A stretch of DNA of 64,000 nucleotides from Synechococcus sp. UW140 (GTDB lineage Bacteria; Cyanobacteriota; Cyanobacteriia; PCC-6307; Cyanobiaceae), in contig CAMCMT010000001.1 of the NCBI GenBank assembly GCA_945875915.1, positions 1 to 64,000 on the forward strand. The letters are read 5' to 3'. Shown piece by piece: positions 9,774 through 20,834 of the stretch. Below the pieces are notes generated by a model. The model was not told where the DNA came from. It made no database searches and was given only the letters and a program-made list of their open reading frames with translations. The position numbers and the translations under genes were made by a program. Positions within the stretch are counted from its first letter, which is position 1. Each line of letters starts with the position of its first letter.

Positions 9774-10802
9774 ATGGCTTCCAGGCTGCATCACCAACTT
9801 CAACGGCTGACCGCCCACCTCGTCGTCGCCCTTGTCGCCTTGGTGGTAATCGGCGGCGCCACCCGGGTGATGCAGGCCGGCCTGGCCTGTCCCGATTGGC
9901 CCCTCTGTTACGGCAGCTTCCTGCCCGGTCGCCAGATGAACCTGCAGGTTTTTCTGGAATGGTTTCACCGGCTTGATGCCTTTGTCGTGGGCATGGGCGT
10001 GCTGGTGCTGGCAACCACGGCGGTGGCCAAACGGCAGCAACTGCCCCAGTGGCTGCCCTGGCTCAGCGGGGCCTGCCTTGTTTTGGTGGCCTTCCAGGGA
10101 GCCCTCGGTGCCCTGACCGTGACCTTGCTGCTGCCCGCCGGCATCGTCACCGCCCACCTGGCCACCGCCTTGCTGCTGGTCATCCTGGTCAGCGTCTGCC
10201 ACCAGTTGCTGGAAGCTGGGATCTCCTCCCCAGCAACTGAGCTCTTTGGCGGCTCCTTGGCGGCCCCAGGCCTTCCCGCTACGCGGGTGGTCCCTGGCCC
10301 AAGTGCCGTGGCCCTGCCAACGGCACCCCGTTGGTGGTCCTGGCTGGCTGGCTTGGCCACCCTGCTGGTGGCGGCCCAGAGCCTGCTGGGCGGCCTGATG
10401 GCGACCCAATGGGCCGCCAGCCTGTGCTTGAGCGCCGGCACTAGCTGCGCCTGGCTCGGCGCCCATCGTTTGGTCGCCACCCCGGCCGCCCTCTTGGTCC
10501 TACTGCTGGCCGTTATCACTGGTGTAGTGCCGGGTTGGTGCCGCCAGCAACGACCGCTAACGACCACCGCAGCCCTATTGGTGATCAGCCAGATCGGCCT
10601 GGGGGTTGCCAGCCTGCGCCTTCAACTCTCGGTTCCTGGCGTGACCATCGCCCACCAACTGGGGGCGGCCCTGCTGCTGGCGATCCTGGCCGCCCTCACC
10701 TGCCGCGGCTGGCTTGCCAGCGGTCCCCAGCCCATTTCAGCTCCTGCTCCTGCGCCCCGCGCTGTCCTGTCCCCTTCCCCAGCCGAGGTTGTTCATGGTT
10801 AG
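9774..10802 (+). CDS. ctaA: Heme A synthase (COX15/CtaA)
   Basis: 342 residues with eight predicted membrane helices. Diagnostic segments are [20 protein letters not shown] and [16 protein letters not shown] (a heme-ligand His helix) in the first half, plus a second four-helix repeat with [17 protein letters not shown]. It oxidises heme O to heme A for the oxidase. Residues in the middle loop ([19 protein letters not shown]) form an Ala/Pro-rich insert encoded by DNA with the short palindrome cccgc-tac-gcggg. ATG 9774 is preferred over upstream in-frame starts because translation there begins at the family N-terminus. It overlaps ctaB by 8 nt. Confidence 0.93.
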   Translation: MASRLHHQLQRLTAHLVVALVALVVIGGATRVMQAGLACPDWPLCYGSFLPGRQMNLQVFLEWFHRLDAFVVGMGVLVLATTAVAKRQQLPQWLPWLSGACLVLVAFQGALGALTVTLLLPAGIVTAHLATALLLVILVSVCHQLLEAGISSPATELFGGSLAAPGLPATRVVPGPSAVALPTAPRWWSWLAGLATLLVAAQSLLGGLMATQWAASLCLSAGTSCAWLGAHRLVATPAALLVLLLAVITGVVPGWCRQQRPLTTTAALLVISQIGLGVASLRLQLSVPGVTIAHQLGAALLLAILAALTCRGWLASGPQPISAPAPAPRAVLSPSPAEVVHG

Positions 10803-11808
10803 CGCTACCCCGACCATTGCCCCTGCCAGCGCGCCTTTGACGCGTGAGGAGGTTGTGCCCTCCCGCAAAAAGGTGACCCTGCCCGCCTGGCTGGAAATCG
10901 CCAAGCCCCGGCTGATTCCCCTGTTGCTGGCCACCACCTTGGGCGGCATGGCCCTGTCGGAAGGCTGGCCCCTTCCGCTGCCGCGCCTGGTCTGCACCCT
11001 GGGCGGGGGCGCCCTGGCCGCCGCCGCCGCCGGCGTCCTCAATTGCCTCTGGGAACAGGAGCTCGATGGCCGCATGCTGCGCACCAGCGGTCGGGCCCTG
11101 CCCTCGGGCCGGCTCTCAGCCACCACCGCCTTCTTGGTGGCAGTGGCCCTCACCACCACCGCAGCCACCTTGCTAGTTGGGGGCGTGAATTGCCTCGCGG
11201 CCGGGCTATCGCTGTTGGGCCTGTGCAGTTACGTGCTGCTCTACACGGTGGTGCTTAAACCCCGCACCACCCAAAACATTGTGATCGGCGGGGTCGCTGG
11301 CGCGATCCCCCCCCTGGTGGGGGCCGCCGCCGCCACGGGCCATGTGGGGCTCAGTGGCTGGTGGCTGTTTGCCCTGGTGATGGTCTGGACCCCGGCTCAC
11401 TTCTGGGCCCTGGCCCTGCTGCTCAAGGACGACTACCGCTCGGTTGGGATCCCGATGCTGCCGGTGGTGAAGGGAACTCTGGTGACGGCCCGGGCGATCC
11501 AGTCCTACGCAGTTGTGACGGTGTTGGTGAGCAGCCTCGGCCTGCTGGCCCTGCCCTCGGGCGGCCTGCTCTATTCCTTACTGCTGGTTCCCTTTAACGC
11601 CCGGCTCCTGCAGATGGCCTGGGCCCTGCGCCAGCAACCCGACGATGTGATCGCAGCCAAAGGCCTATTCCGCTGGTCGATCCTCTATCTGTTTGGCCTC
11701 TGCCTGCTGCTGCTGCTGGCTCGGCTGCCCCTGGCCGCCAGCTTCGGTGCCCAGAGCGCCGAGCTCCTCCAGCAATGGACAGGCCCCCTAGCCCTGGTGA
11801 CTTTCTAG
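10795..11808 (+). CDS. ctaB: Protoheme IX farnesyltransferase (heme O synthase)
   Basis: 337 residues, UbiA-type prenyltransferase fold with about nine helices. [17 protein letters not shown] is the first Asp-rich prenyl-diphosphate motif, [20 protein letters not shown] follows, and [18 protein letters not shown] is the second motif region. It adds a farnesyl group to heme B. The start ATG 10795 lies inside the end of ctaA (8-nt overlap), the usual ctaA-ctaB coupling. An in-frame extension upstream (from 10714) overlaps ctaA and is not expected to be used. Confidence 0.94.
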   Translation: MVSATPTIAPASAPLTREEVVPSRKKVTLPAWLEIAKPRLIPLLLATTLGGMALSEGWPLPLPRLVCTLGGGALAAAAAGVLNCLWEQELDGRMLRTSGRALPSGRLSATTAFLVAVALTTTAATLLVGGVNCLAAGLSLLGLCSYVLLYTVVLKPRTTQNIVIGGVAGAIPPLVGAAAATGHVGLSGWWLFALVMVWTPAHFWALALLLKDDYRSVGIPMLPVVKGTLVTARAIQSYAVVTVLVSSLGLLALPSGGLLYSLLLVPFNARLLQMAWALRQQPDDVIAAKGLFRWSILYLFGLCLLLLLARLPLAASFGAQSAELLQQWTGPLALVTF

Positions 11809-11845
11809 ATTGGGGTGGCGATTGGCCAAGTGGAGTTCCAAGGCG

Positions 11846-12877
11846 GTGCCAGAAGCGGTGATCGAGCTGAACCAAGTCAGCAAGAGCTACGGCAGCGGTG
11901 CCATGGCCGTTAAGGCCCTTTCTGGTCTCAACCTCAGCGTGCCCAGGGGCTGCCTCTATGGGTTGCTGGGCCCTAACGGCGCCGGCAAAACCACCAGCCT
12001 GCGCATCCTCTCGACCCTGCTGGAGCCCGACAGCGGCACGGTGCGGGTCGGCGGTCTCGACGCCCTTGTGCAACCCCGCCAGGTGCGTGAACTGCTGGGC
12101 TATGTGGCCCAGGACGTGGCGATCGACAAGATCCTCAGCGGCCGCGAACTGCTGCAGCTCCAGGGCGACCTGTATCACCTAGATCGGACCTACCGGGACC
12201 GTCGCATCACCGAGCTGGCCGCGGTCTTGGGCATGGTCGACTGGCTCGATCGGCGCTGCGGCACCTATTCCGGCGGCATGCGCCGCCGTCTCGACCTGGC
12301 CGCCGGCCTGTTGCACCGCCCGGCGGTCCTGGTGCTCGATGAACCCACCGTGGGGCTGGATATTGAAAGCAGGGCCGCCATCTGGCGGGTGCTGGCCCAG
12401 CTACGCGACCAGGGCACCACGGTGCTGCTCAGTAGCCACTATTTAGAAGAAGTGGATGCCCTCGCTGACGAGCTGGCGATCATTGATGGCGGCAAGGTGA
12501 TCGCCGCCGGCAGCCCTCAGGTGCTCAAGGCTGCCCTGGGGGGTGATCGGGTCACCCTGCGGGTGCGGGAATTCAGCGATGAACCGGAGGCCCTGCGGGT
12601 GCAACTCCTGCTCCAGGCCTGTGCTGGGGTGCGTCAGGTGGTGGTAAATCGCTCCCAGGGTTTCTCGCTCAACCTGGTGGTGGAGCATGACGGGGTGGTG
12701 GAACAGCTCAGGCAGCAGCTCAAGCAGGCCGATCTGCCCGTGTTCGCCCTGGCCCAGAGCAAGCCCAGCCTCGATGATGTCTACCTTCAGGCCACCGGGC
12801 GCACCTTGATGGATGCCGAGCTGGCCATCGCCGGCCAACGGGACCCCAAGGCGGAGCGTAAACAGGCCATGCGGTGA
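11846..12877 (+). CDS. ABC transporter ATP-binding protein (DrrA/CcmA type exporter)
   Basis: About 343 residues. Walker A is GPNGAGKTTS, the signature is YSGGMRRRLDLAAGL, and Walker B is VLVLDEPTVGLD, in the order and spacing of ABC-2 exporter ATPases. The C-terminal 100 residues form the DrrA-type extension (from VTLRVREFSDEPEAL). A GTG at 11846 is preceded by AAGG, a plausible ribosome-binding site; TTG 11810, directly after the ctaB stop, is an alternative. With the permease gene that follows it forms a two-gene exporter of unknown substrate located in the ctaAB run. Confidence 0.87.
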   Translation: MPEAVIELNQVSKSYGSGAMAVKALSGLNLSVPRGCLYGLLGPNGAGKTTSLRILSTLLEPDSGTVRVGGLDALVQPRQVRELLGYVAQDVAIDKILSGRELLQLQGDLYHLDRTYRDRRITELAAVLGMVDWLDRRCGTYSGGMRRRLDLAAGLLHRPAVLVLDEPTVGLDIESRAAIWRVLAQLRDQGTTVLLSSHYLEEVDALADELAIIDGGKVIAAGSPQVLKAALGGDRVTLRVREFSDEPEALRVQLLLQACAGVRQVVVNRSQGFSLNLVVEHDGVVEQLRQQLKQADLPVFALAQSKPSLDDVYLQATGRTLMDAELAIAGQRDPKAERKQAMR

Positions 12878-12970
12878 CAGCGGAGCCCCAGACTCCAGGC
12901 CCCTTCCCGATCACGATCGCCCTGGCCCATTCCAAGCCCCATCCCCTGTACTGCCGTTTCCGTTCCGGCG

Positions 12971-13858
12971 ATGACCATCTCCTCGGCTACTGACCCCGCC
13001 ACCCCCACCCTGGCCCCGGCCCCAGCCACCCCGGCTTCAACCCCCCGCTCGGCCTTTTCGGACCTGAGCCAGGAGACCCTGGCCCTGACCCGGCGCCTGT
13101 TTCTGCAGCTGGCCCGGCGCCCCTCCACCCTGGTGGCGGGCGTGCTGCAACCGTTGATCTGGCTGGTGTTGTTCGGAGCCCTGTTTGCCAATGCTCCGGC
13201 AGGGCTGCTGCCCGAGGGCATGAGCTATGGCCGCTTCCTCGGCGCCGGGGTGATCGTGTTCACCGCCTTCAGTGGCGCCCTCAATGCCGGCCTGCCGGTG
13301 ATGTTTGATCGCGAATTTGGCTTCCTCAACCGGTTGCTGGTGGCGCCCCTGCGCTCCCGCAGTTCGATTGTGATGGCTTCGGTGCTGTACATCACCAGCC
13401 TCAGCCTGGTGCAGAGCCTGGCGATCATCGCCACGGCGGCCCTACTGGGCTACGGCTGGCCTGGTGGGGCGGGTCTGCTGCTGGTGCTGGTGATTTTGCT
13501 GCTGCTGGTGTTTGCCGTGACGGCCATGAGCCTGGGGCTGGCCTTTGCCCTGCCCGGCCATATCGAGCTGATCGCAGTGATCTTTGTGGCCAACCTGCCC
13601 CTGTTGTTTGCCAGCACCGCCCTGGCGCCAATTTCGTTCATGCCCACCTGGTTGGGCTGGCTAGCGGCCCTAAATCCCCTTACCTTCGCCATAGAACCGA
13701 TCCGCGCCGTGTACGCCGGCCACTTTTCCCTTGGCGAAGTGGTGCTGGTGGCCCCCTACGGCTCCCTCACCGGAGCCGCCTGCCTCGGGGTGTTAGCGGT
13801 TCTGGCCCTGGGCCTGTTTCTTTTGATCCGTCCGCTATTGGATCGCAAGCTCACCTGA
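12971..13858 (+). CDS. ABC-2 type transporter permease
   Basis: 295 residues with a Pro/Ala-rich N-terminus of about 35 residues and then six membrane helices (VLQPLIWLVLFGALFA, FLGAGVIVFTAFSGALNAG, ILLLLVFAVTAMSLGLAFA and others). The motif-like PISFMPTWLGWLAALNPLTF before the last helices is characteristic of ABC-2 permeases. It is 93 nt downstream of the matching ATPase gene and probably forms its membrane partner. The substrate is unknown. Confidence 0.88.
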   Translation: MTISSATDPATPTLAPAPATPASTPRSAFSDLSQETLALTRRLFLQLARRPSTLVAGVLQPLIWLVLFGALFANAPAGLLPEGMSYGRFLGAGVIVFTAFSGALNAGLPVMFDREFGFLNRLLVAPLRSRSSIVMASVLYITSLSLVQSLAIIATAALLGYGWPGGAGLLLVLVILLLLVFAVTAMSLGLAFALPGHIELIAVIFVANLPLLFASTALAPISFMPTWLGWLAALNPLTFAIEPIRAVYAGHFSLGEVVLVAPYGSLTGAACLGVLAVLALGLFLLIRPLLDRKLT

Positions 13859-13871
13859 AGGAGTCCATCCC

Positions 13872-14411
13872 GTGCGTGCCAAGCCCCCTTCTGTCCCCTC
13901 AGCCCTGGCCCGCCGCGAAGCGGCCAGAAACCTGCTGGCCGGGGCCGTGAACTGCCGCGATCCCAAGGCCGTGCTCTCCTTCACAGGCCACTGGGTCCAT
14001 CGCCAGGGGATGGCCTCCTTACCGGCCTTGATGGCCGAGCTGGCCCATGGGGAGACCTTGCTGTGGTGGCAGCGACTGCTGCAACACCCCAGCGAACCCG
14101 TGGGCTTGACCCCAGGGGAGGTCACCCCCACCGCGCCCAAACCGGTCGCCGAAAGCAAGGCCCCTGCGCCAGCACCCATGCCAACTCCAGCCCCCACAGA
14201 AGCCAAGGCGCTGGTGCCCATGGCCGCTTCGGTGCCCATGGCAATGGTGGTGCCCGGCGCCGCCCGCCAGCCGGCTGCCCAAGTCCGTCGTGGTGCCGGC
14301 ACCAGCCGCCCGGCCCCCGCCCCGCGTAACCCGGAGCTGGCCCGCCTGCGCGCCTGGCTTCCCGACCACGATTCCCTAGGTGGCTCCAGCAACCGGTCCC
14401 ATGCGGCCTGA
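13872..14411 (+). CDS. Conserved-type hypothetical protein with Pro/Ala-rich middle
   Basis: 179 residues from a GTG start only 13 nt after the permease stop. Residues 1-65 are compact (ARREAARNLLAGAVNCRDP, then HWVHRQGMASLPALMAELAHG), followed by a long low-complexity stretch rich in Ala, Pro and Val, and a short C-terminal piece AWLPDHDSLGGSSNRSHAA. I recognise no family. It overlaps the NanE-like gene by 11 nt, so it is probably translated from the same message. Confidence 0.6.
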   Translation: MRAKPPSVPSALARREAARNLLAGAVNCRDPKAVLSFTGHWVHRQGMASLPALMAELAHGETLLWWQRLLQHPSEPVGLTPGEVTPTAPKPVAESKAPAPAPMPTPAPTEAKALVPMAASVPMAMVVPGAARQPAAQVRRGAGTSRPAPAPRNPELARLRAWLPDHDSLGGSSNRSHAA

Positions 14412-15090
14412 GCGCGCAGCCCTCAAGGGCGGCTTGATTGTGTCGGTGCAGGCCCCCGAGGGCTCGCCCATGCGCCATCCCGACGTGATCGCGGCCATGG
14501 CCGAGGCCAGCCTGGCCCAGGGGGCCATCGGCGTGCGCCTAGAGAGCCCGGACCACATCGGCGCCGTGCGCCTTCGCTGCCCTGGGGCCCTGATCGTGGG
14601 CCTGTGGAAGCGACCCTTTCCTGACAGCCCTGTGTACATCACCCCCGGCTGGGAGGAGATTCGGGCGGTCTGGGCGGCGGGGGCCGATGTGATCGCCCTC
14701 GATGCCACGGCTCGCCCCCGGCCCAATGGCCAGGAGCTGGCAGACCTGATTCGCCGTTGCCGCGACGACCTCGGCGCCCCCCTGATGGCCGATGTGGATT
14801 CGGTGGCCAACGGCCTGCGCGCAGCCGAGCTGGGCTGCGCCTGGGTGGGCACCACCCTCTACGGCTACACCGAAGCCACCGCAGCCTTGCGCCCCCCGGG
14901 CCTCGAGCTGCTGGCCCCGCTGCGAGCCGGCTTGCCGGACACCGTGAGCCTGATCTGCGAGGGCGGGATTGCCAGTGCCCCAGGCGCCCTGGCTGCCTTA
15001 AGAGCCGGTGCCGATGCGGTGGTGGTGGGAACGGCCATCACCGGCGTGGATCTCCAGGTGGCCGCCTATGTGAAGGCCTTGGCTGGCTGA
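14401..15090 (+). CDS. N-acetylmannosamine-6-phosphate 2-epimerase (NanE family)
   Basis: 229 residues forming a TIM barrel of the NanE type: LKGGLIVSVQAPEGSPMR at the N-terminus, LIVGLWKRPFPDSPVYITP, GADVIALDATARPRP, LGCAWVGTTLYGYTE and a final phosphate-binding GADAVVVGTAITG. The family interconverts ManNAc-6-P and GlcNAc-6-P. No sialic acid pathway genes are in the window, so the physiological role here is open. The gene closes the ctaA-ctaB-ABC run and converges on groL. Confidence 0.85.
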   Translation: MRPERAALKGGLIVSVQAPEGSPMRHPDVIAAMAEASLAQGAIGVRLESPDHIGAVRLRCPGALIVGLWKRPFPDSPVYITPGWEEIRAVWAAGADVIALDATARPRPNGQELADLIRRCRDDLGAPLMADVDSVANGLRAAELGCAWVGTTLYGYTEATAALRPPGLELLAPLRAGLPDTVSLICEGGIASAPGALAALRAGADAVVVGTAITGVDLQVAAYVKALAG

Positions 15091-15153
15091 GGGGCCCGAA
15101 GCTAACGGCCGAATCCCCTAATCCTTAGGCAGCTACCAGGCAAGAGGATCGGC

Positions 15154-16866
<1,713 letters not shown>

Positions 16867-16928
16867 CTAGCGGGTGGGGAAACCCGAATCGGGCGCCAGC
16901 TCCAGGCCCGGGTCGATAGGGTGCGGCC

Positions 16929-17207
16929 ATGGAGGAAACCCTGCGCGCCACCCTGGAAGAGACCCTGACCGATCCGACCTCAGGGCCCAACGTGATGACC
17001 TTTTTGGTGATTGCGGGGGTTGGTTTGGCCATGGCCCTGATCTATGTGCCGGTGCGCCTGTTCATAACGATCACCGCCCGCAGCCGCCGCCTACGTCTTT
17101 TGCAACGGATCCGCAGGCTGCGCGAAGCCCTGGGCCAGCCCTTAGCCACCCCTACTTCAGGGCCAATCCCTGCTCCTGGCGAGGCCACCCCTTCAACGTC
17201 TTCTTGA
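16929..17207 (+). CDS. Small one-helix membrane protein
   Basis: 92 residues: an acidic N-terminus (EETLRATLEETLTDP), one long hydrophobic helix (FLVIAGVGLAMALIYVPVRLFI) and a basic segment SRRLRLLQRIRRLREALG, ending in a Pro/Ser-rich tail. The pattern suggests a single-pass protein with the basic side in the cytoplasm. I recognise no family. It is divergent from groL and convergent with fabG, with no clear partner. Confidence 0.65.
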   Translation: MEETLRATLEETLTDPTSGPNVMTFLVIAGVGLAMALIYVPVRLFITITARSRRLRLLQRIRRLREALGQPLATPTSGPIPAPGEATPSTSS

Positions 17208-17231
17208 TCAAAACAACAGCGTGAACGCCCC

Positions 17232-17984
17232 TCAGCGCATCACCATGCCGCCGTCCACTTGCAGCACCTGGCCGGTCATATAGGCCGCGGCCGGATCGGC
17301 GGCCAGGAAGCGCACCGCACCGGCCACTTCTTCTGGTTTGCCCAGACGACCCAGGGGAATCGCGGCCAGGATCGGCTCCGAGGCCAGGTCCTTGGTCATG
17401 TCGGTGTCGATGAAACCCGGCGCCACCGCATTGACCGTGACGCCGCGGCTGGCGAATTCGGCCGCATTGCTGCGGGTGAGGCCAATCAGGCCCGCTTTAG
17501 CGGCGCTGTAGTTGGCCTGGCCGGCGTTGCCCATCAGGCCCACCACCGAGGTGATGTTGATGATGCGGCCGCTGCGGGCCTTGAGCATCGCGCGGCTGAC
17601 CGCCCGGGTGCAAAGGAAGACGCCCGTGAGATTGAGGTCGATCACGCTTTGCCAGTCACAGGTCTTCATGCGCATCACTAGGCCATCGCGGGTAATGCCC
17701 GCGTTATTAACGAGCAGATCGAGGCGCCCCTGGCGCTCCAGCACCGCCTTGACCATCGCTTCCACCTCGGCCTCCTCGGCCACGTTGGCCTGGTAACTCC
17801 AGGCCTGGCCCCCGGCGGCGCCGATCTCAGCCACCACGGCCTCGGCCGCCTCCGGCGAGCTGGCGTAATTGACCACCACGGTGGCCCCCGCCGCAGCCAA
17901 CTCCAGGGCAATCGCCCGGCCGATGCCACGGCTAGCCCCTGTCACCAGGGCGGTTTGACCCGCGAGGGGAGCACTGTTTGCCAT
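17232..17984 (-). CDS. fabG: 3-oxoacyl-[acyl-carrier-protein] reductase
   Basis: 250 residues, classical short-chain dehydrogenase. The cofactor motif is TGASRGIG, the NNAG motif is intact ([17 protein letters not shown]), and the catalytic Ser-Tyr-Lys set lies in [21 protein letters not shown]. The C-terminal [11 protein letters not shown] is typical of FabG. It reduces 3-oxoacyl-ACP in fatty acid synthesis using NADPH. ATG 17984 is chosen from family length. The gene to its right (K+ channel) is 59 nt upstream and reads in the same direction. Confidence 0.95.
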   Translation of the reverse strand: MANSAPLAGQTALVTGASRGIGRAIALELAAAGATVVVNYASSPEAAEAVVAEIGAAGGQAWSYQANVAEEAEVEAMVKAVLERQGRLDLLVNNAGITRDGLVMRMKTCDWQSVIDLNLTGVFLCTRAVSRAMLKARSGRIINITSVVGLMGNAGQANYSAAKAGLIGLTRSNAAEFASRGVTVNAVAPGFIDTDMTKDLASEPILAAIPLGRLGKPEEVAGAVRFLAADPAAAYMTGQVLQVDGGMVMR

Positions 17985-18043
17985 GCAAGGACGGCCAGGA
18001 AGAGAGTCAGGGGATCGTATGCCGTGGGGCAACGGCCCCTGGC

Positions 18044-19219
18044 TCAGGACGACATGACCTCGACGCTGGCCAGGCCTGGGCCGAGGAGTTCGGCAAAGCG
18101 ATTGAGCTGCTGCTTACTGCCAAGCACCACCAGCAGCTGACCAGGGGCTAGACGTTCGCTGCCTCCGGGGTTGGCGATCAGCTCCGACTCCACTGGCTCC
18201 CCGGGGGCCCCAGCCAGGGACGGGGGGGTGCGGATCGCTAGCACCAGGGCACCGCTGCGGCGGCCCAGCTGCAGGTCCGCCAGGCTCTGGCCGCTGAGGT
18301 GGCTGAGCTGGTCCGGATCGAGGCTGAGCTGGAATTCATCCACCTCGCAATCGGAGCCGGCCAGCAGCTCCATGAAGGTCACGGCCAGGGGCCGCAGGGC
18401 GGTTGCGGCCATGGTGCGGCCGCCGGCCACGTAGGGACTCACCACCTGGTCGGCGCCGGCCAGGCGCAACTTGCGATCGGCCTCCTCGCTGTCAGCCCGG
18501 GCAATCAGGCGGCAATGGGGCGCCAGGCCGCGGGCGCTGAGGATCACATAGAGGTTGGCAGCGTTGTTAGGAAGGGCCGCCACCAGGGCACGGCACTGGT
18601 GAATGCCAGCCTCCTGCAGGGTTTCATCGAGGGTGGCATCGGCCAGCAGCACCCGCAGGCCCCGCTGCTGGGCCTCGGCCACCCGTTCGGTGTCCATCTC
18701 CACCACCAGCAGCGGCACGTCCTCGGCGCTGAGCTGTTCGGCGATTTCGCGGCCGATGCGGCCGTAGCCGCAGAGAATCACGTGGTTATGCATGCGCCGC
18801 AGTTGTCGCCGGGTGCGTCGATCGCGAAGGATCTGGAAGTAGCCGGTGTTGGTTAATTCCAGCAGTTTCTGCAGGGTCTGCTGCACCACCACCAGGCCGC
18901 CGACCAGCAGCAGGGTGGTGACAACGCGGCCGCCGCCGGAGAGCACCCTGGTGGCGGGGTCGCTGAAGCCCATGGTGCTGAGCGTGATCAGCACCATCCA
19001 GTAACAATCCCCCCAGTCCCAGCCCTCGGTGGCCCGATAGCCCACCGCGCCCGCATTCACCACTCCGGCCAGCAGCAGCAGCGGCGTGGCCCCTCCCCGC
19101 TGCAGCAGGGCTTCGGCCAGGCCGGGACCCTTGGAACGGTGCCCCGGGCGCCGCCGTTGCAGACGGCCCCTGGCGGTCTGCAACGGCGGCGGCTGGGGCC
19201 GCTTCCCAGACGGGATCAT
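18044..19219 (-). CDS. Two-TM potassium channel with RCK (TrkA-N/TrkA-C) domain
   Basis: 391 residues. The N-terminal 50 or so are Pro/Arg-rich, then a two-helix pore unit ([17 protein letters not shown], pore [28 protein letters not shown]), an RCK-N domain with [19 protein letters not shown] and a C-terminal TrkA-C-like region. In a canonical K+ filter the pore would read TVGYGD; here it reads TMGFSD, so selectivity may differ. The start ATG 19219 overlaps the glycosyltransferase stop by 4 nt (ATGA). A 16-bp perfect inverted repeat lies in the first codons; a downstream start cannot be excluded. Confidence 0.82.
   Translation of the reverse strand: MIPSGKRPQPPPLQTARGRLQRRRPGHRSKGPGLAEALLQRGGATPLLLLAGVVNAGAVGYRATEGWDWGDCYWMVLITLSTMGFSDPATRVLSGGGRVVTTLLLVGGLVVVQQTLQKLLELTNTGYFQILRDRRTRRQLRRMHNHVILCGYGRIGREIAEQLSAEDVPLLVVEMDTERVAEAQQRGLRVLLADATLDETLQEAGIHQCRALVAALPNNAANLYVILSARGLAPHCRLIARADSEEADRKLRLAGADQVVSPYVAGGRTMAATALRPLAVTFMELLAGSDCEVDEFQLSLDPDQLSHLSGQSLADLQLGRRSGALVLAIRTPPSLAGAPGEPVESELIANPGGSERLAPGQLLVVLGSKQQLNRFAELLGPGLASVEVMSS
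19149..19191 (-). repeat. 16-bp perfect inverted repeat at the start of the K+ channel gene
   Basis: Arms at 19149-19164 and 19176-19191 are perfectly complementary, with an 11-nt loop (ggcccctggcg). In the mRNA this would be a GC-rich hairpin starting about 30 nt inside the coding sequence. It encodes a Pro/Arg-rich low-complexity region ([17 protein letters not shown]), so the repeat is likely selected as nucleic acid rather than protein. No T-run follows. Confidence 0.85.
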
Positions 19220-20064
19220 CCAAGGCCGAGGGCCTGGAGAACCGGCTCCAAACCAAGCAGGCGCAGGTCAGGGCCGCCTAGGCCCTCGACGCCGGGACGC
19301 TGGGGCAGGCTGGTTGGCTCCCGGCCTAGGGCCACTAGGGGCGTGCCCGTAAGCAGGGCCAATTCGCTCGCAATCGGATCACTGCTTAGAACCACATCAC
19401 AGCTGGCCAGCTGGGCCGCCCGTTCCACCAGGCTTCCGCCAAAAAGGGGGGTCACCACCCGCAGGTCGGCCAGCTTCTGGCGCACCCGCTCCTGCAGCCC
19501 CTGCCATTGGCTCGCCGGCCAGTCGGAGGCATCGGGACTGGCTGTGCTGGCCGGGGCGAGCAGCAGGACCGGCCCCTGGCCAGGGGGAAGGGCGGCCCCA
19601 GCCTGATCGAGGGCGGCCTTGGGCAGGGCCAGTCGGTAGCTGTTGGCATCGAGACCGATGCCAAGGGGCCCCAGGTAGGCGGCCAGGGCCTGCTGGGGCC
19701 AGGTCGCCCCATCGAGGACCACGCGCTCGGTGGCGGAGAAACCCGCCTTCGCCACCCGGGTGGGGATGTGGCTCATCGAGAGCAGTAGATCCACCTGGCG
19801 GCCCGAGGCCAGGTTGAGACAGACCTGGAAATCAGGTTCGCGCACATTGCCCAGCAGGTTGGCCCAGTCGGCCAGGCTCGACCCCTCCCCAAAGTTGAAA
19901 GGCAGCACCTTCTCCACCGCCGGCAACAGCTTCCAGCTGGCGGCGGCCTCTGGGGCGCAGGCGACCTGAATCTGGGCCTTGAGGCTGGCGGCCACAGTGG
20001 CGACCGCAGGCAAAGCCTGCAGTTGGGACGCGATCCCGCCCGGTATCAGGATCAGCACGCGCAT
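19216..20064 (-). CDS. Glycosyltransferase family 9-like protein (heptosyltransferase-like)
   Basis: 282 residues beginning MRVLILIPGGIASQLQALPA, typical of the N-terminal Rossmann domain of GT9 (ADP-heptose:LPS heptosyltransferase) proteins. Later VLLLAPASTASPDASDWPAS and LASCDVVLSSDPIASELALL match the nucleotide-sugar domain, with an SSDP in place of the more usual ntGP/GTDSG motif. It probably modifies a cell-surface glycan; the substrate is unknown. It is translationally coupled to the K+ channel gene (4-nt overlap). Confidence 0.78.
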   Translation of the reverse strand: MRVLILIPGGIASQLQALPAVATVAASLKAQIQVACAPEAAASWKLLPAVEKVLPFNFGEGSSLADWANLLGNVREPDFQVCLNLASGRQVDLLLSMSHIPTRVAKAGFSATERVVLDGATWPQQALAAYLGPLGIGLDANSYRLALPKAALDQAGAALPPGQGPVLLLAPASTASPDASDWPASQWQGLQERVRQKLADLRVVTPLFGGSLVERAAQLASCDVVLSSDPIASELALLTGTPLVALGREPTSLPQRPGVEGLGGPDLRLLGLEPVLQALGLG

Positions 20065-20144
20065 GGCGGTTGCCGGAACGTTATCAAGACTTGCTTGGAT
20101 TGTATGGATCAGCCCTGCTAATTCCCCCTGGAGACTGAACGCTT

Positions 20145-20831
20145 GTGCATTTGCTGATTGCCGCCGCCGGCAGTGGCCGGCGCATGGGAGCCCCTGGGAA
20201 CAAGTTGTTGCTGCCCCTGGCGGGCCGGCCGGTGCTGGCCTGGACCCTGGACGCAGCCCTGGCCTGCCCAGAGATTGCCTGGATTGGTCTGGTCGGTCAG
20301 CCGGTGGATGGGGCGGCGATCCGGGCCCTCGTGGGCGCCGCCCAGCCGGACCGGCCGGTGGTTTGGATTGAGGGGGGAGATACTCGCCAGGAGTCCGTGA
20401 GCCGGGGCCTGGAGGCCCTGCCGGCCGGCGCCGAAGACGTGTTGATCCACGACGGCGCCCGCTGCCTGGTGGCTCCGGAGCTGATCGCCCGCTGTGGAGC
20501 GGCTGTGCGGGCCGGGGAGGCCGTGATTGCCGCCACCCGGGTCACCGACACGATCAAGCAGGTGGATGCCAGCGGCACGATCCGTGGCACACCAGATCGC
20601 AGTGAACTCTGGGGGGCCCAGACCCCCCAGGGGTTTGGGGTGGAGCGCCTCCGCCAGGCCCACCGCCGCGCCCGCGAGGAGGGCTGGACCGTGACGGATG
20701 ACGCCTCCCTGTTCGAGCGGCTGGGCTGGCCGGTGCGGGTGATCGAGGCCCCGCCCTCCAACCTCAAGATCACCACCCCCTTCGACCTCACCATCGCCGA
20801 GGCGGTGCTGGCGGCCCGGCACCAGGGTTAA
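20145..20831 (+). CDS. ispD: 2-C-methyl-D-erythritol 4-phosphate cytidylyltransferase
   Basis: 228 residues from GTG 20145. Shows the cytidylyltransferase signature [10 protein letters not shown] and later [20 protein letters not shown] and the C-terminal [14 protein letters not shown], all typical of IspD. It makes CDP-ME in the non-mevalonate isoprenoid pathway, which supplies chlorophyll and carotenoid side chains. It is divergent from the GT9 gene and converges with the LD-carboxypeptidase gene, separated by only 3 nt. Confidence 0.94.
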   Translation: MHLLIAAAGSGRRMGAPGNKLLLPLAGRPVLAWTLDAALACPEIAWIGLVGQPVDGAAIRALVGAAQPDRPVVWIEGGDTRQESVSRGLEALPAGAEDVLIHDGARCLVAPELIARCGAAVRAGEAVIAATRVTDTIKQVDASGTIRGTPDRSELWGAQTPQGFGVERLRQAHRRAREEGWTVTDDASLFERLGWPVRVIEAPPSNLKITTPFDLTIAEAVLAARHQG

Positions 20832-20834
20832 GCC

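Noticed and set aside
10261-10300. Palindrome cccgc-tac-gcggg inside ctaA as a mobile repeat
   Set aside because: Only one 13-nt copy was noticed in this window and the reading frame is intact, so a mobile-repeat claim cannot be supported.
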